From positions 1-23,104 of the forward strand of contig JAUWYK010000025.1 in the NCBI GenBank assembly GCA_030615865.1: a stretch of DNA of 23,104 bases. The letters run 5' to 3'. This document shows, in pieces, positions 7,333 to 16,338 of the stretch. How positions within the stretch are numbered: the first letter of the stretch is position 1; each line of letters begins with the position of its first letter. Source of the DNA: Dehalococcoidia bacterium. Its GTDB lineage: Bacteria > Chloroflexota > Dehalococcoidia > Dehalococcoidales > JAUWYK01. A program made the translations under genes and the position numbers. The notes below the pieces were generated by a model, which saw nothing but the letters and a program-made list of their open reading frames with translations, was not told where the DNA came from and did no database searches.

Positions 7333-9540
7333 CTAGCCTAGTATTGGCTCCATGGTAAGGGCGGGGTGCCCCTTCTCCTGCAGGAAGGGGAGAATCTCCT
7401 CCTCAGTTACGCCTATCGTCTCATCAGCAATCATATCAGGAAGATTAGGCATGCCCAGCTCCTCAGCCCTAGCCTTAAGTCGGTCGGCAATCTCCTCTTT
7501 CAGCATCTTAGGCATCCAGACCATTCTTAATAAGCCACCGTCTGCGGTAAGGAATTTCCTCTGGCAGGTGTTATACTTGCCGTGACCAACAAATCCTGGG
7601 GTGCTTAAGCCACCTCCAATAGTCCCAGCCAGTGTAGTGAACTTCATTCCGCATGGGGTTTCTCCGGTATACTCCCGATTTACCGTCATTACCCCGTTAC
7701 ACAGGGGAAGGACAGCAGCAATGCACTCACAGCAGCCACAGGTGGTCATAGGGTCATATACTATACTGTAAAAGTTATAATGGTCTATCTTCTGGCGGGA
7801 AGCCTTATAGATAAACTCATTTACACCCTTCCATTGCCCAAGCTTGGCATCAATAGTTTCTCCCTTTTCCACCGGTTGGTTAGGTCCAGTGGGGTTAATC
7901 TCATAAGAGGCTTTACAGTCCATCCAGTTATAGGAACCACAGAGCCCGGTTCTCTCGGGGCTAATGCAGCAAACATGGCCGGGGGCAAAGGACTGGCACA
8001 GGGTGCATGAGTAGTATGTATCAACGCCTTCGTCAGTCATGCCTTCAATTCGGGCATCTCTAGCCCCATACACTGCTCTTGCCTTCTGTATTATCTCGTT
8101 TACTTTATCTTCTTCGGTATAAATCTTTACCTGCATCTTATCAAATATACCACCAAAGTCCTGGTGCAGTTTAGCGTGGAGGAGGGCACCAATATGATAT
8201 AACTTAAAGCCTTTTTCCACAGCCTGTTTAGCAACTCGTAACCAGGCAATATCCCTCTGCCCAATGTGCATTAGCCCTTGAGCATAGTTTATAAGGTGGT
8301 GAATCTGTCGCTCCAGGATAGGCTCATAGTCCTCCTGCATCTCTCTTCCGGCAGCCTCAACAGCTATGGCTAATGGTAAACGGGAACCAGCAGAAATATC
8401 GGTTAACTCAGGACCGATTACCTCAATCTTGCCATCCTCAACCTCGTCCATGCGCTTGGTGGTAACCCACTCCACCATATGGGTTCTGCCGCCACCACAC
8501 TCCAGGTAGATGTCCTCCCCACGAACCCTCTCACCCTCAAAGGCAGGACCATAGGCTACTGGAACCGGTACCTCAGCCACAGTAACCTTCAGCCCTCTTA
8601 CCTCTACGGCTTTACTTACTATCTTATCATGGGGCACGTTGGACACCACATGCTCGTAGGTGCAAACGCCGGTAGGTAAAATCTCAGGTATTGGGGTATC
8701 GGCGATAACAGGGAAGCCATAGTTGACACAGCCCAGGGCGTTGGCATACCACTCATCAGTAACATAGCCCAGAGGCATAGCAAAGGCAAAGATGCGGTCT
8801 TTGTTATAGATAAGGTGTTTTCTGTAATCTCCGGGCTCAATGCCACCGAAGGTAAAACCTGCCCTGATGGCGAAGCCGGCGGCAAAGACAGCAGCGCTAA
8901 TATCAGGACCGAAGGAGACCAGACGGGTTGGCCACCCAATCTGCACCCCCGCTTCTACAAGCTGCTCGGCAAACCTCTTCCCGTTGTGCTCAGCACACAT
9001 AAAGACATAAAGGTTCTTCTGCTGGAGTTCCTGGGCGATTTTCACAGCAATCTCATTGGTAGGCGCGGCGCCAAGAACAGCAGCAAAGCCGGGGGCAGTG
9101 CCATCAACAAATTCAATGCCTCTCTTTCTCAGGATGACATCATCGGCGGCACCTAACCAGATATTATCATCGGTAGGGTCTTCTTGTTTGGTATAAAAAT
9201 CAGGCGCCTCCAGGTACCTTATGGCTTCAACGAGCTCCTCGGCGAAGAAGGTTGCCATCCCGGCATCAAGGGCTGGTGCCAGATAGGGCAAGGGGTGCTC
9301 TTCCCTCACCGGGGGTGGGAGCAGAGACTTACACCTGTTTAATATCTGCTCCATGTCACCCAGCTTTTCGACTTTAATGCCCAAAATTCCATAAATTACT
9401 GGCAGATAATAGGCAGTATTGGGGAAGCCCACCGGCTCATTTGCTCCCCATCTGTCCATTGCCTGCTGCCACTTCTTCTCAGCTTGGTCTACAATTTTGT
9501 AAGCCCCTCTAATAGCTGCTGATGCAATAATCTTAGACAT
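7333..9540 (-). CDS. acsB: Acetyl-CoA synthase (CODH/ACS alpha subunit)
   Basis: Condenses CO, the corrinoid methyl group and CoA to acetyl-CoA, or the reverse. At 735 residues this is the full bacterial form, including the N-terminal domain that docks CODH, which the archaeal CdhC lacks. The A-cluster ligands are all present: C512, C515, C524 and C534 for the 4Fe-4S cluster, and C601-G-C603 for the Ni sites. Their spacing is identical to Moorella C506, C509, C518, C528, C595 and C597. The start is ATG with a GGGAGGG or close AGGA ribosome site. It lies 37 bases after cooS. Nickel loading is probably done by one of the two CooC/AcsF ATPases in the same operon. Confidence 0.97.
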   Translation of the reverse strand: MSKIIASAAIRGAYKIVDQAEKKWQQAMDRWGANEPVGFPNTAYYLPVIYGILGIKVEKLGDMEQILNRCKSLLPPPVREEHPLPYLAPALDAGMATFFAEELVEAIRYLEAPDFYTKQEDPTDDNIWLGAADDVILRKRGIEFVDGTAPGFAAVLGAAPTNEIAVKIAQELQQKNLYVFMCAEHNGKRFAEQLVEAGVQIGWPTRLVSFGPDISAAVFAAGFAIRAGFTFGGIEPGDYRKHLIYNKDRIFAFAMPLGYVTDEWYANALGCVNYGFPVIADTPIPEILPTGVCTYEHVVSNVPHDKIVSKAVEVRGLKVTVAEVPVPVAYGPAFEGERVRGEDIYLECGGGRTHMVEWVTTKRMDEVEDGKIEVIGPELTDISAGSRLPLAIAVEAAGREMQEDYEPILERQIHHLINYAQGLMHIGQRDIAWLRVAKQAVEKGFKLYHIGALLHAKLHQDFGGIFDKMQVKIYTEEDKVNEIIQKARAVYGARDARIEGMTDEGVDTYYSCTLCQSFAPGHVCCISPERTGLCGSYNWMDCKASYEINPTGPNQPVEKGETIDAKLGQWKGVNEFIYKASRQKIDHYNFYSIVYDPMTTCGCCECIAAVLPLCNGVMTVNREYTGETPCGMKFTTLAGTIGGGLSTPGFVGHGKYNTCQRKFLTADGGLLRMVWMPKMLKEEIADRLKARAEELGMPNLPDMIADETIGVTEEEILPFLQEKGHPALTMEPILG

Positions 9541-9577
9541 ATCCTAAAGCCCTCCCACTTTTATTTAATTTTAGCAC

Positions 9578-11545
9578 TTAAACTGCATCCAGTTCCCTGC
9601 GCATAGCCATGTCATAAAGAACTCTTTCTCTAGCCTTGTCAATACCTAAAGCCTTACGCTTCTTGTCAATATGGTCAATCATCAGGTGGGCTGCCTTAAT
9701 CGGGTCAGGTTCAAACGCCCACATTCCACCATACATATCTTCAAAGTCCTGGAACAAGAATTTGGTTACCTCATCGCTGCCTAGGGTAGGCCAGTTAACG
9801 CCAAATACAGTAAATACCCCTGAGCCAACGAAGTATTGACCGATGGAAATTGCCTTCTCGCTCATCCACTCCGGGGCGGCGCCAGCTACAGGCAGGTCAC
9901 TGATGTCATCGCCTAAACCACCGTCTTTTACCACGGCGGTAGCTGCCATCAGGATTCGGCTGTTATCAACACAGGAACCCAGGTGCAATACCGGCGGGAT
10001 GCCTACTGTTTCACATACTGAAGCCAGCCCCTCACCAGCATACTTTGATGCTGCTTCAGGGACCATGAGTTCAGCTTTGGCAGCTGCCATAGCACTACAG
10101 CCGGTTTGAAGTACCAGAACATCGTTCTTTATCAGTTCTTTAATCATTGCGACGTGAATCGCATCATGCGTAACCCGGGGATTATTGCAGCCGACAACAC
10201 CAGCCACTCCCCTGATTCTGCCATTGATGATATTGTCGTTTAACGGTCGGTAGGAAGCCCGAAATAGACCGCCCAGCAGGTAGTTAATGGTTTCATGGCT
10301 GAATCCAGCAATTAGGTCAGTTTGCTTCTCAGGAATATCAATATTGCTCCCCCTATTGGGGAAATTTTCAATGGCGGTCTTGACTATAGCCCTGGCTGAC
10401 TCCATTGCATTATGCTCATCAAACTCAATGTGCATAGCACCGGAGATTTTAGCCTTAGGCGAAGTGGTAATAATTTTAGTATGGTAGCACTGGGCAATAT
10501 CAGGCAAGGACTGCATTATGCACTGGACGTCTACCACCATCGCGTCCACGGCACCGGTAACCAGAGCCAGCTCCTGTTGCAGGAAATTCCCGGCTAAAGG
10601 AATACCATGGCGCATTAATATCTCGTTGGCAGTACAGCATATGCCAGCCAGGTTTATCCCGTTAGCCCCTTTAGATTTAGCCAGCTCTACCATCTGGGGG
10701 TCTTGAGCAACGGCTACAATCATCTCAGAAAGCAGTGGCTCGTGACCATGGATGATGAGGTTTACCTCATCTCGCTTCAGCACCCCTAAGTTTACCTTAC
10801 TGAGAACTGGCGCTGGGGTACCAAAGAGGATATCCTGGAGTTCGGTAGCAATCATACTACCACCCCAGCCATCGGCTAGGGCAGCTCTCACGCCTTGTTT
10901 AAGTAGGTTTTGGTAATCCTGGTCAACCCCCATGTGGGTTCGGTGCATTATCTCTACAATTTCTCTATCTATGCCTCTTGGGGTAACCCCCTGCTTCTGC
11001 CATAGTTCCTGTCGTTTTAGCGGTGCCCTTCTCAGGAAGAGGACTCCCCCCTCCTGTTTACCAAACTCAGCCAGAGCTATCTCACCAACATCAACGGCTA
11101 TCTCCTGGTTACTGCGGTCGCCAATTTCAATACCCCAATCCAGAGCCAGCTGCAGCAGTTTCTGCTCATCCTTGATTTCATAGCCCGGGGCTTCTCCCCT
11201 GGCTACTGCAAGGAAGAGCTCAGCTACTCCCCGGCCATGGTCAGAGTGGGCAGCCGCTCCACCAGCTACCATGCGGATGAAATTGCGGGCGGCAATGGTC
11301 TCAGCAGTGGCTCCACAGATACCCCTCCTTTTCCGCTTCTCCTCTGGGGTTTCCTCTTTACCTTTTGGCAGGGGCACCCGACACGGTCCCATCCCACAAT
11401 TACTACAGCAACTACCCACAGACCCTATGGGACAGGGCTTCATCGCTTCGGCTCTATCAAAGGCGGTATTAACCCCATCACTGGCTGCTTTCTCTATCAT
11501 CTTAATACTAGCATCATCAATACTTTTGGTTTCTGCTTCTGCCAT
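9578..11545 (-). CDS. cooS: Carbon monoxide dehydrogenase catalytic subunit
   Basis: Also called acsA; reduces CO2 to CO for AcsB, or oxidises CO. The 655-residue protein has the N-terminal B/D-cluster cysteines C46, C47, C50, C55 and C77. The C-cluster (Ni-Fe4S4) region shows the HGHEP loop (H266, H268), GICCTANE, VDVQCIMQS, GCNNPR, TGCSA and GSCVDNSR cysteine motifs, and the catalytic-lysine motif MSEKA. Nothing required appears missing. The start is ATG behind GGAGGAG, 30 bases after acsD. It lies directly before acsB, so the subunits of the alpha2beta2 complex are translated from neighbouring sites. Confidence 0.96.
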   Translation of the reverse strand: MAEAETKSIDDASIKMIEKAASDGVNTAFDRAEAMKPCPIGSVGSCCSNCGMGPCRVPLPKGKEETPEEKRKRRGICGATAETIAARNFIRMVAGGAAAHSDHGRGVAELFLAVARGEAPGYEIKDEQKLLQLALDWGIEIGDRSNQEIAVDVGEIALAEFGKQEGGVLFLRRAPLKRQELWQKQGVTPRGIDREIVEIMHRTHMGVDQDYQNLLKQGVRAALADGWGGSMIATELQDILFGTPAPVLSKVNLGVLKRDEVNLIIHGHEPLLSEMIVAVAQDPQMVELAKSKGANGINLAGICCTANEILMRHGIPLAGNFLQQELALVTGAVDAMVVDVQCIMQSLPDIAQCYHTKIITTSPKAKISGAMHIEFDEHNAMESARAIVKTAIENFPNRGSNIDIPEKQTDLIAGFSHETINYLLGGLFRASYRPLNDNIINGRIRGVAGVVGCNNPRVTHDAIHVAMIKELIKNDVLVLQTGCSAMAAAKAELMVPEAASKYAGEGLASVCETVGIPPVLHLGSCVDNSRILMAATAVVKDGGLGDDISDLPVAGAAPEWMSEKAISIGQYFVGSGVFTVFGVNWPTLGSDEVTKFLFQDFEDMYGGMWAFEPDPIKAAHLMIDHIDKKRKALGIDKARERVLYDMAMRRELDAV

Positions 11546-11575
11546 CTTGATTCTCCTCCTCTAATCTCAATCATT

Positions 11576-12523
11576 CTAGGAAGCTGTCAGTTCGGCAATC
11601 ATTTCTCGTATCAGCTTTATTGCCTCTGGGTGTCTCATAATTAACACATCAGCCCCAGCCAAAAGTAAAACCGTGGCTGACATGGCTTCCATCAAGATAC
11701 CCCTCTTCTTGGCATCACCAAGCTTGGGGTCTTCCTCGGTTGGGATTTTTACTTCCTTAGTCTTCCACGCCTCTTTACCTATGTTGCAAATGAGAGGGAA
11801 CTGGAGTTTTTCATCCTGCTGGGTTAATGCTGCCATCCTGTCTCTCTCCATAACCGAGTAGCAATACTCAATACCATAGCCTATGCCACTGACGGTAGGG
11901 TCCACTATGATTAGCTCATCGGGAACACCAAGATTGCCCAGCAGAATATTGAGCTGCTTGGCTAGATTAATATCTATGGGTGTTGATGAAATCACCGTGT
12001 GGTGATAGCCAATGGCTGAGGCACCAATCTTCTTATGGTCTCCTTCCTCAACCGGCCCCAGAATCAGGTTCTTTCCCTGGCAGACCTCAGCCACCTTTCT
12101 TAGTACCTCGGTATCTTTTTCATGATTAGCCGTCCCCCAAACGATTAAGGGGACATCAATAGCATCAGCCACCTTCTTGACTACCTCAGCAGCTTCATCA
12201 GCCCCGCGGTCAAGCCCATTAGGGTCAGTGCTCACCAGTTGCAGGCATATCATCTCCGCCCCATAATCGTCAATGCACTTCTTTGCCCAGGCAACTGGGT
12301 CATCGGTTACACCGGCAAAGGGCTCCAGGGCAGCTTCAGCCCATTCCTCAGGTGGGCAATCATAAACCTCCATGGCTATCCGAGGTGGGTTCGGCATCTC
12401 GCCTTCAAAAAGGTAAAAGGGATAAGAGGTTTCTCCGCCAACGGTTACCACTTTATCCCCCTTGCCCAGTTTTATCTCTCTAATTTTGCCAGAATAGGCT
12501 GTCTTAGAAACTTCAAACGCCAT
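11576..12523 (-). CDS. acsD: Corrinoid/iron-sulfur protein small subunit (CFeSP beta)
   Basis: Partner of AcsC; a TIM-barrel protein that holds the corrinoid between the subunits. Family features include VTVGGETSYPFYLFEG near the N-terminus, AKKCIDDYGAEMICLQLVSTDP and DPTVSGIGYGIEYCYSVMER. The length of 315 residues is normal. I chose the ATG at 12523 because GAGGGG lies five bases before it; a GTG at 12535 would add four residues but has no ribosome site. The gene starts just after the stop of the 72-residue protein (12536-12538), so the two may be translationally coupled. It is separated from acsC by cooS and acsB. Confidence 0.95.
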   Translation of the reverse strand: MAFEVSKTAYSGKIREIKLGKGDKVVTVGGETSYPFYLFEGEMPNPPRIAMEVYDCPPEEWAEAALEPFAGVTDDPVAWAKKCIDDYGAEMICLQLVSTDPNGLDRGADEAAEVVKKVADAIDVPLIVWGTANHEKDTEVLRKVAEVCQGKNLILGPVEEGDHKKIGASAIGYHHTVISSTPIDINLAKQLNILLGNLGVPDELIIVDPTVSGIGYGIEYCYSVMERDRMAALTQQDEKLQFPLICNIGKEAWKTKEVKIPTEEDPKLGDAKKRGILMEAMSATVLLLAGADVLIMRHPEAIKLIREMIAELTAS

Positions 12524-12535
12524 TTTTCCCCTCAC

Positions 12536-12754
12536 TTAAGCCGGATTCTTCCTCTTTTCACTGCCAAACCAGTCTTTCCCATACCAGTATCTCTCACCGG
12601 TTTGTAGATATTTGAGCTTCTCCTCTCTGCTTTCCAGTTTCTGCCTCCACTTGCCCAGTTCCTCACCCTCAGGTTTACCCTCCTCAAAGGTTGCTCCCAG
12701 CACCTCCACCTCTCCCCTACCGGGTGCACTCTTTTTCTCAATTTTGTATCCCAT
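12536..12754 (-). CDS. Unrecognised small charged protein between folD and acsD
   Basis: I do not recognise this 72-residue protein. Evidence that it is real: ATG start with a strong GGAGG site (12761-12765) at six bases, a position 15 bases after folD, and a stop that abuts the acsD ribosome site. It has about 16 Lys/Arg and 14 Glu/Asp, no Cys and no His, so it is unlikely to bind a metal cluster. Residues 31-50 could form a charged amphipathic helix or short coiled coil. The tail is aromatic (YWYGKDWFG at 56-64) and then basic. There is no signal peptide or membrane segment. It could be a small structural or assembly factor of CODH/ACS or CFeSP, but this rests on location alone. An overlapping frame at 12532-12741 has no ribosome site and is less likely. 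Confidence 0.7.
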   Translation of the reverse strand: MGYKIEKKSAPGRGEVEVLGATFEEGKPEGEELGKWRQKLESREEKLKYLQTGERYWYGKDWFGSEKRKNPA

Positions 12755-12769
12755 TCCCTGCCTCCTTTC

Positions 12770-13657
12770 CTAAACTAAGCCAGCGGACAATTTTGCCGCT
12801 CTTACTGTATTTAGCATAAGCATGGTTATGGTCATAGGTCCAACCCCACCCGGTACCGGGGAAATGGCTTTAGCCTTCTCTTTAACTGCATCAAAGTCAA
12901 CGTCTCCGCATAAGATAGCTTTACCTTCGGCTGTTTTCCCAATTCGGTTAACACCGACATCAATAACCACAACCCCTTCTTTTACCATGTCAGCGGTGAT
13001 AGCCTTTGGTTTTCCTGCAGCCACAATCAGTATATCAGCCCTCTTGGTATGGAAAGACATGTCTTTGGTTCGGGTATGGCACACGGTAACGGTAGCGTTA
13101 GCTCCCTCCTTCTTCTGGAGAAGGATGTTGGCTATGGGTTTGCCCACGATGTTACTTCTACCCACAACCACTACCTCCGCCCCTTCAATCTTAACCCCAG
13201 ACCTGATTAGAAGCTGCTGGATTCCATGGGGGGTGCAGGGTAAATAATCTGGCTCGCCAATCATTAGTCTGCCCACATTCACCGGATGAAAGCCATCAAC
13301 ATCCTTTTTAGGGTCAATGGCATAAAGAACCTTGGTCTCGTTAATATGCTTGGGCAGGGGTAGTTGGACTAGAATACCATGAATCTTGGGATCTTTATTT
13401 AACTTGTCAATTAGGGTGAGCAGTTCTTCCTCACTGGCGTCAGCCAGCAGGTCATACCTTTCTGAATAGACACCCAACGCCTCGCACGTCTTTACCTTAG
13501 ACCCGACATAAACCTGGGATGCCGGGTCCTCACCTACCAGGACTGTGACCAACCCCGGTACCAGATTATGTTTCTCCTTGAGTTCGGTGATTTCCTGTTT
13601 TAACTCCTCGCGAATCTGTTTGGCAATCTCAGTGCCACTAATAATCTGTGCTGGCAT
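12770..13657 (-). CDS. folD: Bifunctional methylene-THF dehydrogenase / methenyl-THF cyclohydrolase
   Basis: Converts formyl-THF to methenyl- and methylene-THF using NAD(P)H, the middle of the methyl branch, so a separate FchA is not needed. From the ATG at 13657 it has 295 residues. The catalytic Tyr50 and Lys54 (VYVGSK) fall at exactly the E. coli positions. Other motifs are DPKIHGILVQLPLP, PCTPHG, VVVGRSNIVGKP (dinucleotide binding) and PVPGGVGPMT. A GTG two codons upstream is possible, but it lies within the purine-rich AGGGGGTGG ribosome site, so the ATG is preferred. It follows the cooC gene by 16 bases. Confidence 0.96.
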   Translation of the reverse strand: MPAQIISGTEIAKQIREELKQEITELKEKHNLVPGLVTVLVGEDPASQVYVGSKVKTCEALGVYSERYDLLADASEEELLTLIDKLNKDPKIHGILVQLPLPKHINETKVLYAIDPKKDVDGFHPVNVGRLMIGEPDYLPCTPHGIQQLLIRSGVKIEGAEVVVVGRSNIVGKPIANILLQKKEGANATVTVCHTRTKDMSFHTKRADILIVAAGKPKAITADMVKEGVVVIDVGVNRIGKTAEGKAILCGDVDFDAVKEKAKAISPVPGGVGPMTITMLMLNTVRAAKLSAGLV

Positions 13658-13673
13658 TTCCACCCCCTTTTCT

Positions 13674-14435
13674 TCAGTTCTTATTAAGAAGCTCAGCCAT
13701 CAAATCATCAACTGCCCTTACCGCCTTAGCGGTATCAGGCAGGTCAAGTAGTGGCTTTAGCTTGAGGTCATAGTCACGCACTTTCTCATCCAGAGGTATA
13801 GTAGCTACAGGTTCAATTCCCAGTCTATCTAGTTCCTTAGTGATGAGAGGGTCTAGCGTGGTGGGAGCAAAGTTAATTATCACCGATTGCCTCTTCACTA
13901 CCAGTTTGAGTTCAGAGATTAGGTCCCGTATGCGGGCAACAGTTCGGACACCCTTTACCGAGTGGTCAGAGATTATTAATAGCTCATCAATATTCTGGGT
14001 GGTTCTTCGGCTTAGATGTTCCATCCCCGCCTCATTATCCATAACCATATAGGCGTAGCTTTCTGACAGGGTGTCTACGAATTTTCTCAGGATGAGATTA
14101 GGATAGCAGTAGCACTCCGGACCCTCACCCCTGCCCATTGTTATCAGGTCAAGTTTCTTACTTTCAACCACAGCCTCGTTTAATTTATACTCTAGGTAAG
14201 CATCCTTGGTCAGTCCAGGAGGAATATTTATTTTATCCTCATTGAAAGATACAATTATTGAGCCAACCGTCTGTTTTATGTCAAGTCCCAAACTCTCCCC
14301 CAGATTAGCATTGGGGTCGGCATCAACGGCTAGAATCGGTCCTGAGCCATTCTTCTTAAGGTAGCGAATGATAAGGCTGGCTACAGACGTCTTGCCGCTA
14401 CCACCCTTTCCGGCTACAGCGATATTGAAGCTCAA
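13674..14435 (-). CDS. cooC: CooC-type nickel-insertion ATPase (copy nearer acs genes)
   Basis: A P-loop ATPase of the CooC/AcsF group that loads nickel into CODH or ACS. Of its 253 residues, 9-16 form the deviant Walker A (GKGGSGKT) with the signature Lys10. VDADPNANLG at 37-46 is the switch I region, ECYCYP holds the metal-binding pair C108-x-C110, and MDNEAGMEH (132-140) is Walker B/switch II. The CxC pair separates it from MinD/ParA relatives and from NifH. The start is TTG behind GAGG; a nearby ATG is out of frame and closes after three codons. It lies between fhs and folD. Whether it serves CooS or AcsB cannot be told by eye. Confidence 0.9.
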   Translation of the reverse strand: MSFNIAVAGKGGSGKTSVASLIIRYLKKNGSGPILAVDADPNANLGESLGLDIKQTVGSIIVSFNEDKINIPPGLTKDAYLEYKLNEAVVESKKLDLITMGRGEGPECYCYPNLILRKFVDTLSESYAYMVMDNEAGMEHLSRRTTQNIDELLIISDHSVKGVRTVARIRDLISELKLVVKRQSVIINFAPTTLDPLITKELDRLGIEPVATIPLDEKVRDYDLKLKPLLDLPDTAKAVRAVDDLMAELLNKN

Positions 14436-14471
14436 ATAGTCATCCTCACTTTGATTGATTATCTCTGCCCA

Positions 14472-16235
14472 CTAGAATAGTCCACTGACCTTTCCAGTGT
14501 TTACATCTATATCCACCTTTCTGAAGGCTGGGTCAGACGAGGTTCCTGGCATCAGGCTAATGGTTCCGGCGCAGGGACAGAGGAATTTTGCCCCGGAATA
14601 AATCAGCACATCGCGGATTGGCAGAGCCCAACCCTTGGGCACACCCTTCACTGCCGGGTCATGGGTGAGGCTCAGGTGAGTCTTCACCATCATGGTGGTG
14701 TAATCATCATATTTAGAATTGGACTCAAGCGTCTTGGCTTTAGCCTCAGCCTCTGGTGCCCAGGCCACACTATCAGCCCCGTAGACTACCTTAGCAATGT
14801 TCTCCACCCGTTCCCGCAGTTTCATTTCTACAGGATACAGGAACTTAAACTCGGTCTCACTCTCACAGGCTTCCTTGACTACATCGGCCAGCTCCAAAGC
14901 ACCGTCGCCACCGTCAGCCCAATGGGTGGACACAGCACAGCGTGCTCCGGCTGCCTCAGCTGCCTTTCTGACCATGGCAACCTCAGCATCAGTGTCAGTG
15001 TGGAAGCGATTGATGCACACCACCGGGTTGATACCGGATGTTCTAATGATGTTGATATGGTGCACCATGTTCGGGATGCCTTTCTCCAGGAGTCCGAGGT
15101 CCTCTTTAGTGTAGGCATCAGGTAGAGGAATACCGGCCACCACCTTAGGCCCACCACCATGCATCTTCAGTGCCCGGATGGTGGTGGTGAGCACCGACAC
15201 ATGTGGCTTGAGACCACTGTAACGGCACTTAACATTCCAGAACTTCTCAAAGCCAATGTCAGCGCCGAAGCCGCTCTCGGTGACATGGTAATCAAACATC
15301 TTCAGACCAATACGGTCAGCGATGATGGATGACTGCCCCACAGCAATATTGGCAAATGGTCCGGCATGTACCATGCAGGGCTGATACTCCACGGTACACA
15401 TTAGAGTGGGGTTGATGGTGTTGCGCATCCAGGCAGTCATGGCACCACCTACTTCAAGGTCACCTGTGGTAACCGCATTGCCCCGCTTATCAAAGGCCAC
15501 GGTAATCTCGTCCATCCTCTGGCGCAGGTCAGCTAAGTCCCTGACGATAGAGAGCATAGCCATAAGCTCTGAACTCACGGTGATGGCGAACTTGGACTGC
15601 ATGGTGAAGCCATCCATACGCCCGCCGATGCCAATTATGATATTGCGGAGGCTCTGGGCGCAAAAATCCATAACCCAGCCCATTTCTATCCTGGTGGGGT
15701 CAATGTCTAAGCGGCGCATCCTGGTAAGTCTCTGTAGTTGCTCGTCATTGTAGTTGCGCTCGTGCTGCATTCTGGAGGTAAGGGCAACCATAGCTAGGTT
15801 GTGGGCATTCATAATGTCATTGATATCGCCGGTAAGACCCATAGAAAATTCGGTCATGGGAATGGCCAAGGCATTACCACCACCGGCAGCGGTTCCTTTG
15901 ATATTCATGGTCGGACCACCCGAGGGCTGGCGGATAGCACCACCCACATTCAGCCCCCGCTTGCCCATGCCCTCTAGAATACCCATCGTGGTCGTGGTTT
16001 TCCCCTCACCCAGTGGTGTGGGAGTTATGGCAGTGACCTCAATATACTTGCCGTCCGACTTGCCCTTGAGGCGCTCAATTATCTTCATGAAATCAAGCCT
16101 GCATAGTCTCCCGAAGGGGATAATCTCATCCTTCTCCAGGTTTAGTCTTTCCTGCCACTCATCAGGGGTTGGCATGTTTTGTTCAGCAGCTTCTGAAATC
16201 TGCCAGTCCTTCATTTTTACTGCGTCGTAGGCCAC
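14472..16235 (-). CDS. fhs: Formate--tetrahydrofolate ligase
   Basis: Activates formate with ATP and THF to 10-formyl-THF, entry to the methyl branch. The 587-residue protein is longer than the usual bacterial form (about 555-560). The P-loop region is [10 protein letters not shown] (71-80), followed by IRQPSGGP (101-108), [12 protein letters not shown] and LTGDINDI. Further on are [12 protein letters not shown] and [11 protein letters not shown]. The P-loop and the RQPS motif, plus extra residues before RRLDIDP, resemble the synthetase domain of eukaryotic C1-THF synthase more than the TPAGEGK/REPSLGP form of clostridial acetogens. The start is GTG with a near-perfect AAGGAGG five bases upstream. 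A gap of 103 bases separates it from the ATPase gene before it. Confidence 0.94.
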   Translation of the reverse strand: MAYDAVKMKDWQISEAAEQNMPTPDEWQERLNLEKDEIIPFGRLCRLDFMKIIERLKGKSDGKYIEVTAITPTPLGEGKTTTTMGILEGMGKRGLNVGGAIRQPSGGPTMNIKGTAAGGGNALAIPMTEFSMGLTGDINDIMNAHNLAMVALTSRMQHERNYNDEQLQRLTRMRRLDIDPTRIEMGWVMDFCAQSLRNIIIGIGGRMDGFTMQSKFAITVSSELMAMLSIVRDLADLRQRMDEITVAFDKRGNAVTTGDLEVGGAMTAWMRNTINPTLMCTVEYQPCMVHAGPFANIAVGQSSIIADRIGLKMFDYHVTESGFGADIGFEKFWNVKCRYSGLKPHVSVLTTTIRALKMHGGGPKVVAGIPLPDAYTKEDLGLLEKGIPNMVHHINIIRTSGINPVVCINRFHTDTDAEVAMVRKAAEAAGARCAVSTHWADGGDGALELADVVKEACESETEFKFLYPVEMKLRERVENIAKVVYGADSVAWAPEAEAKAKTLESNSKYDDYTTMMVKTHLSLTHDPAVKGVPKGWALPIRDVLIYSGAKFLCPCAGTISLMPGTSSDPAFRKVDIDVNTGKVSGLF

Positions 16236-16338
16236 AAAAACCTCCTTCGTTTATTTTTACTATTTAGTGATTCTCCACTTAAGCTTTTAATAAGGTAAGG
16301 CCGCTTTCAGCTCTCTTTATTATTATATATCCCCCTTC
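16236..16338 (-). other. Intergenic gap between the first ATPase gene and fhs
   Basis: This AT-rich stretch carries only the fhs ribosome site that I can support. On the - strand there is a TATAATA-like box just after the ATPase stop, but no matching -35, so I do not call a promoter. I saw no strong hairpin. Confidence 0.4.

Noticed and set aside
12532..12741. Alternative - strand frame overlapping the 72-residue gene
   Set aside because: It lacks a ribosome site, overlaps the acsD start region, and has a composition (Arg/Trp rich) typical of a shifted frame.
13674..14435. NifH or MinD/ParA identity for the P-loop ATPases (also 16339-17127)
   Set aside because: Both have the CxC pair and DxEAG(I/M)EH motif of CooC/AcsF and sit among CODH/ACS genes; NifH cluster cysteines are absent.
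14661..16230. Long + strand open frames (154 and 158 codons) opposite fhs
   Set aside because: They are antisense to a clear, full-length Fhs, have no family features, and arise from its codon pattern. The same holds for + strand frames opposite acsB, cooS, acsC, metF, folD and fdhA.
16236..16338. Separate promoter for fhs
   Set aside because: A TATAATA-like box is present on the - strand, but no -35-like hexamer lies at a proper distance.
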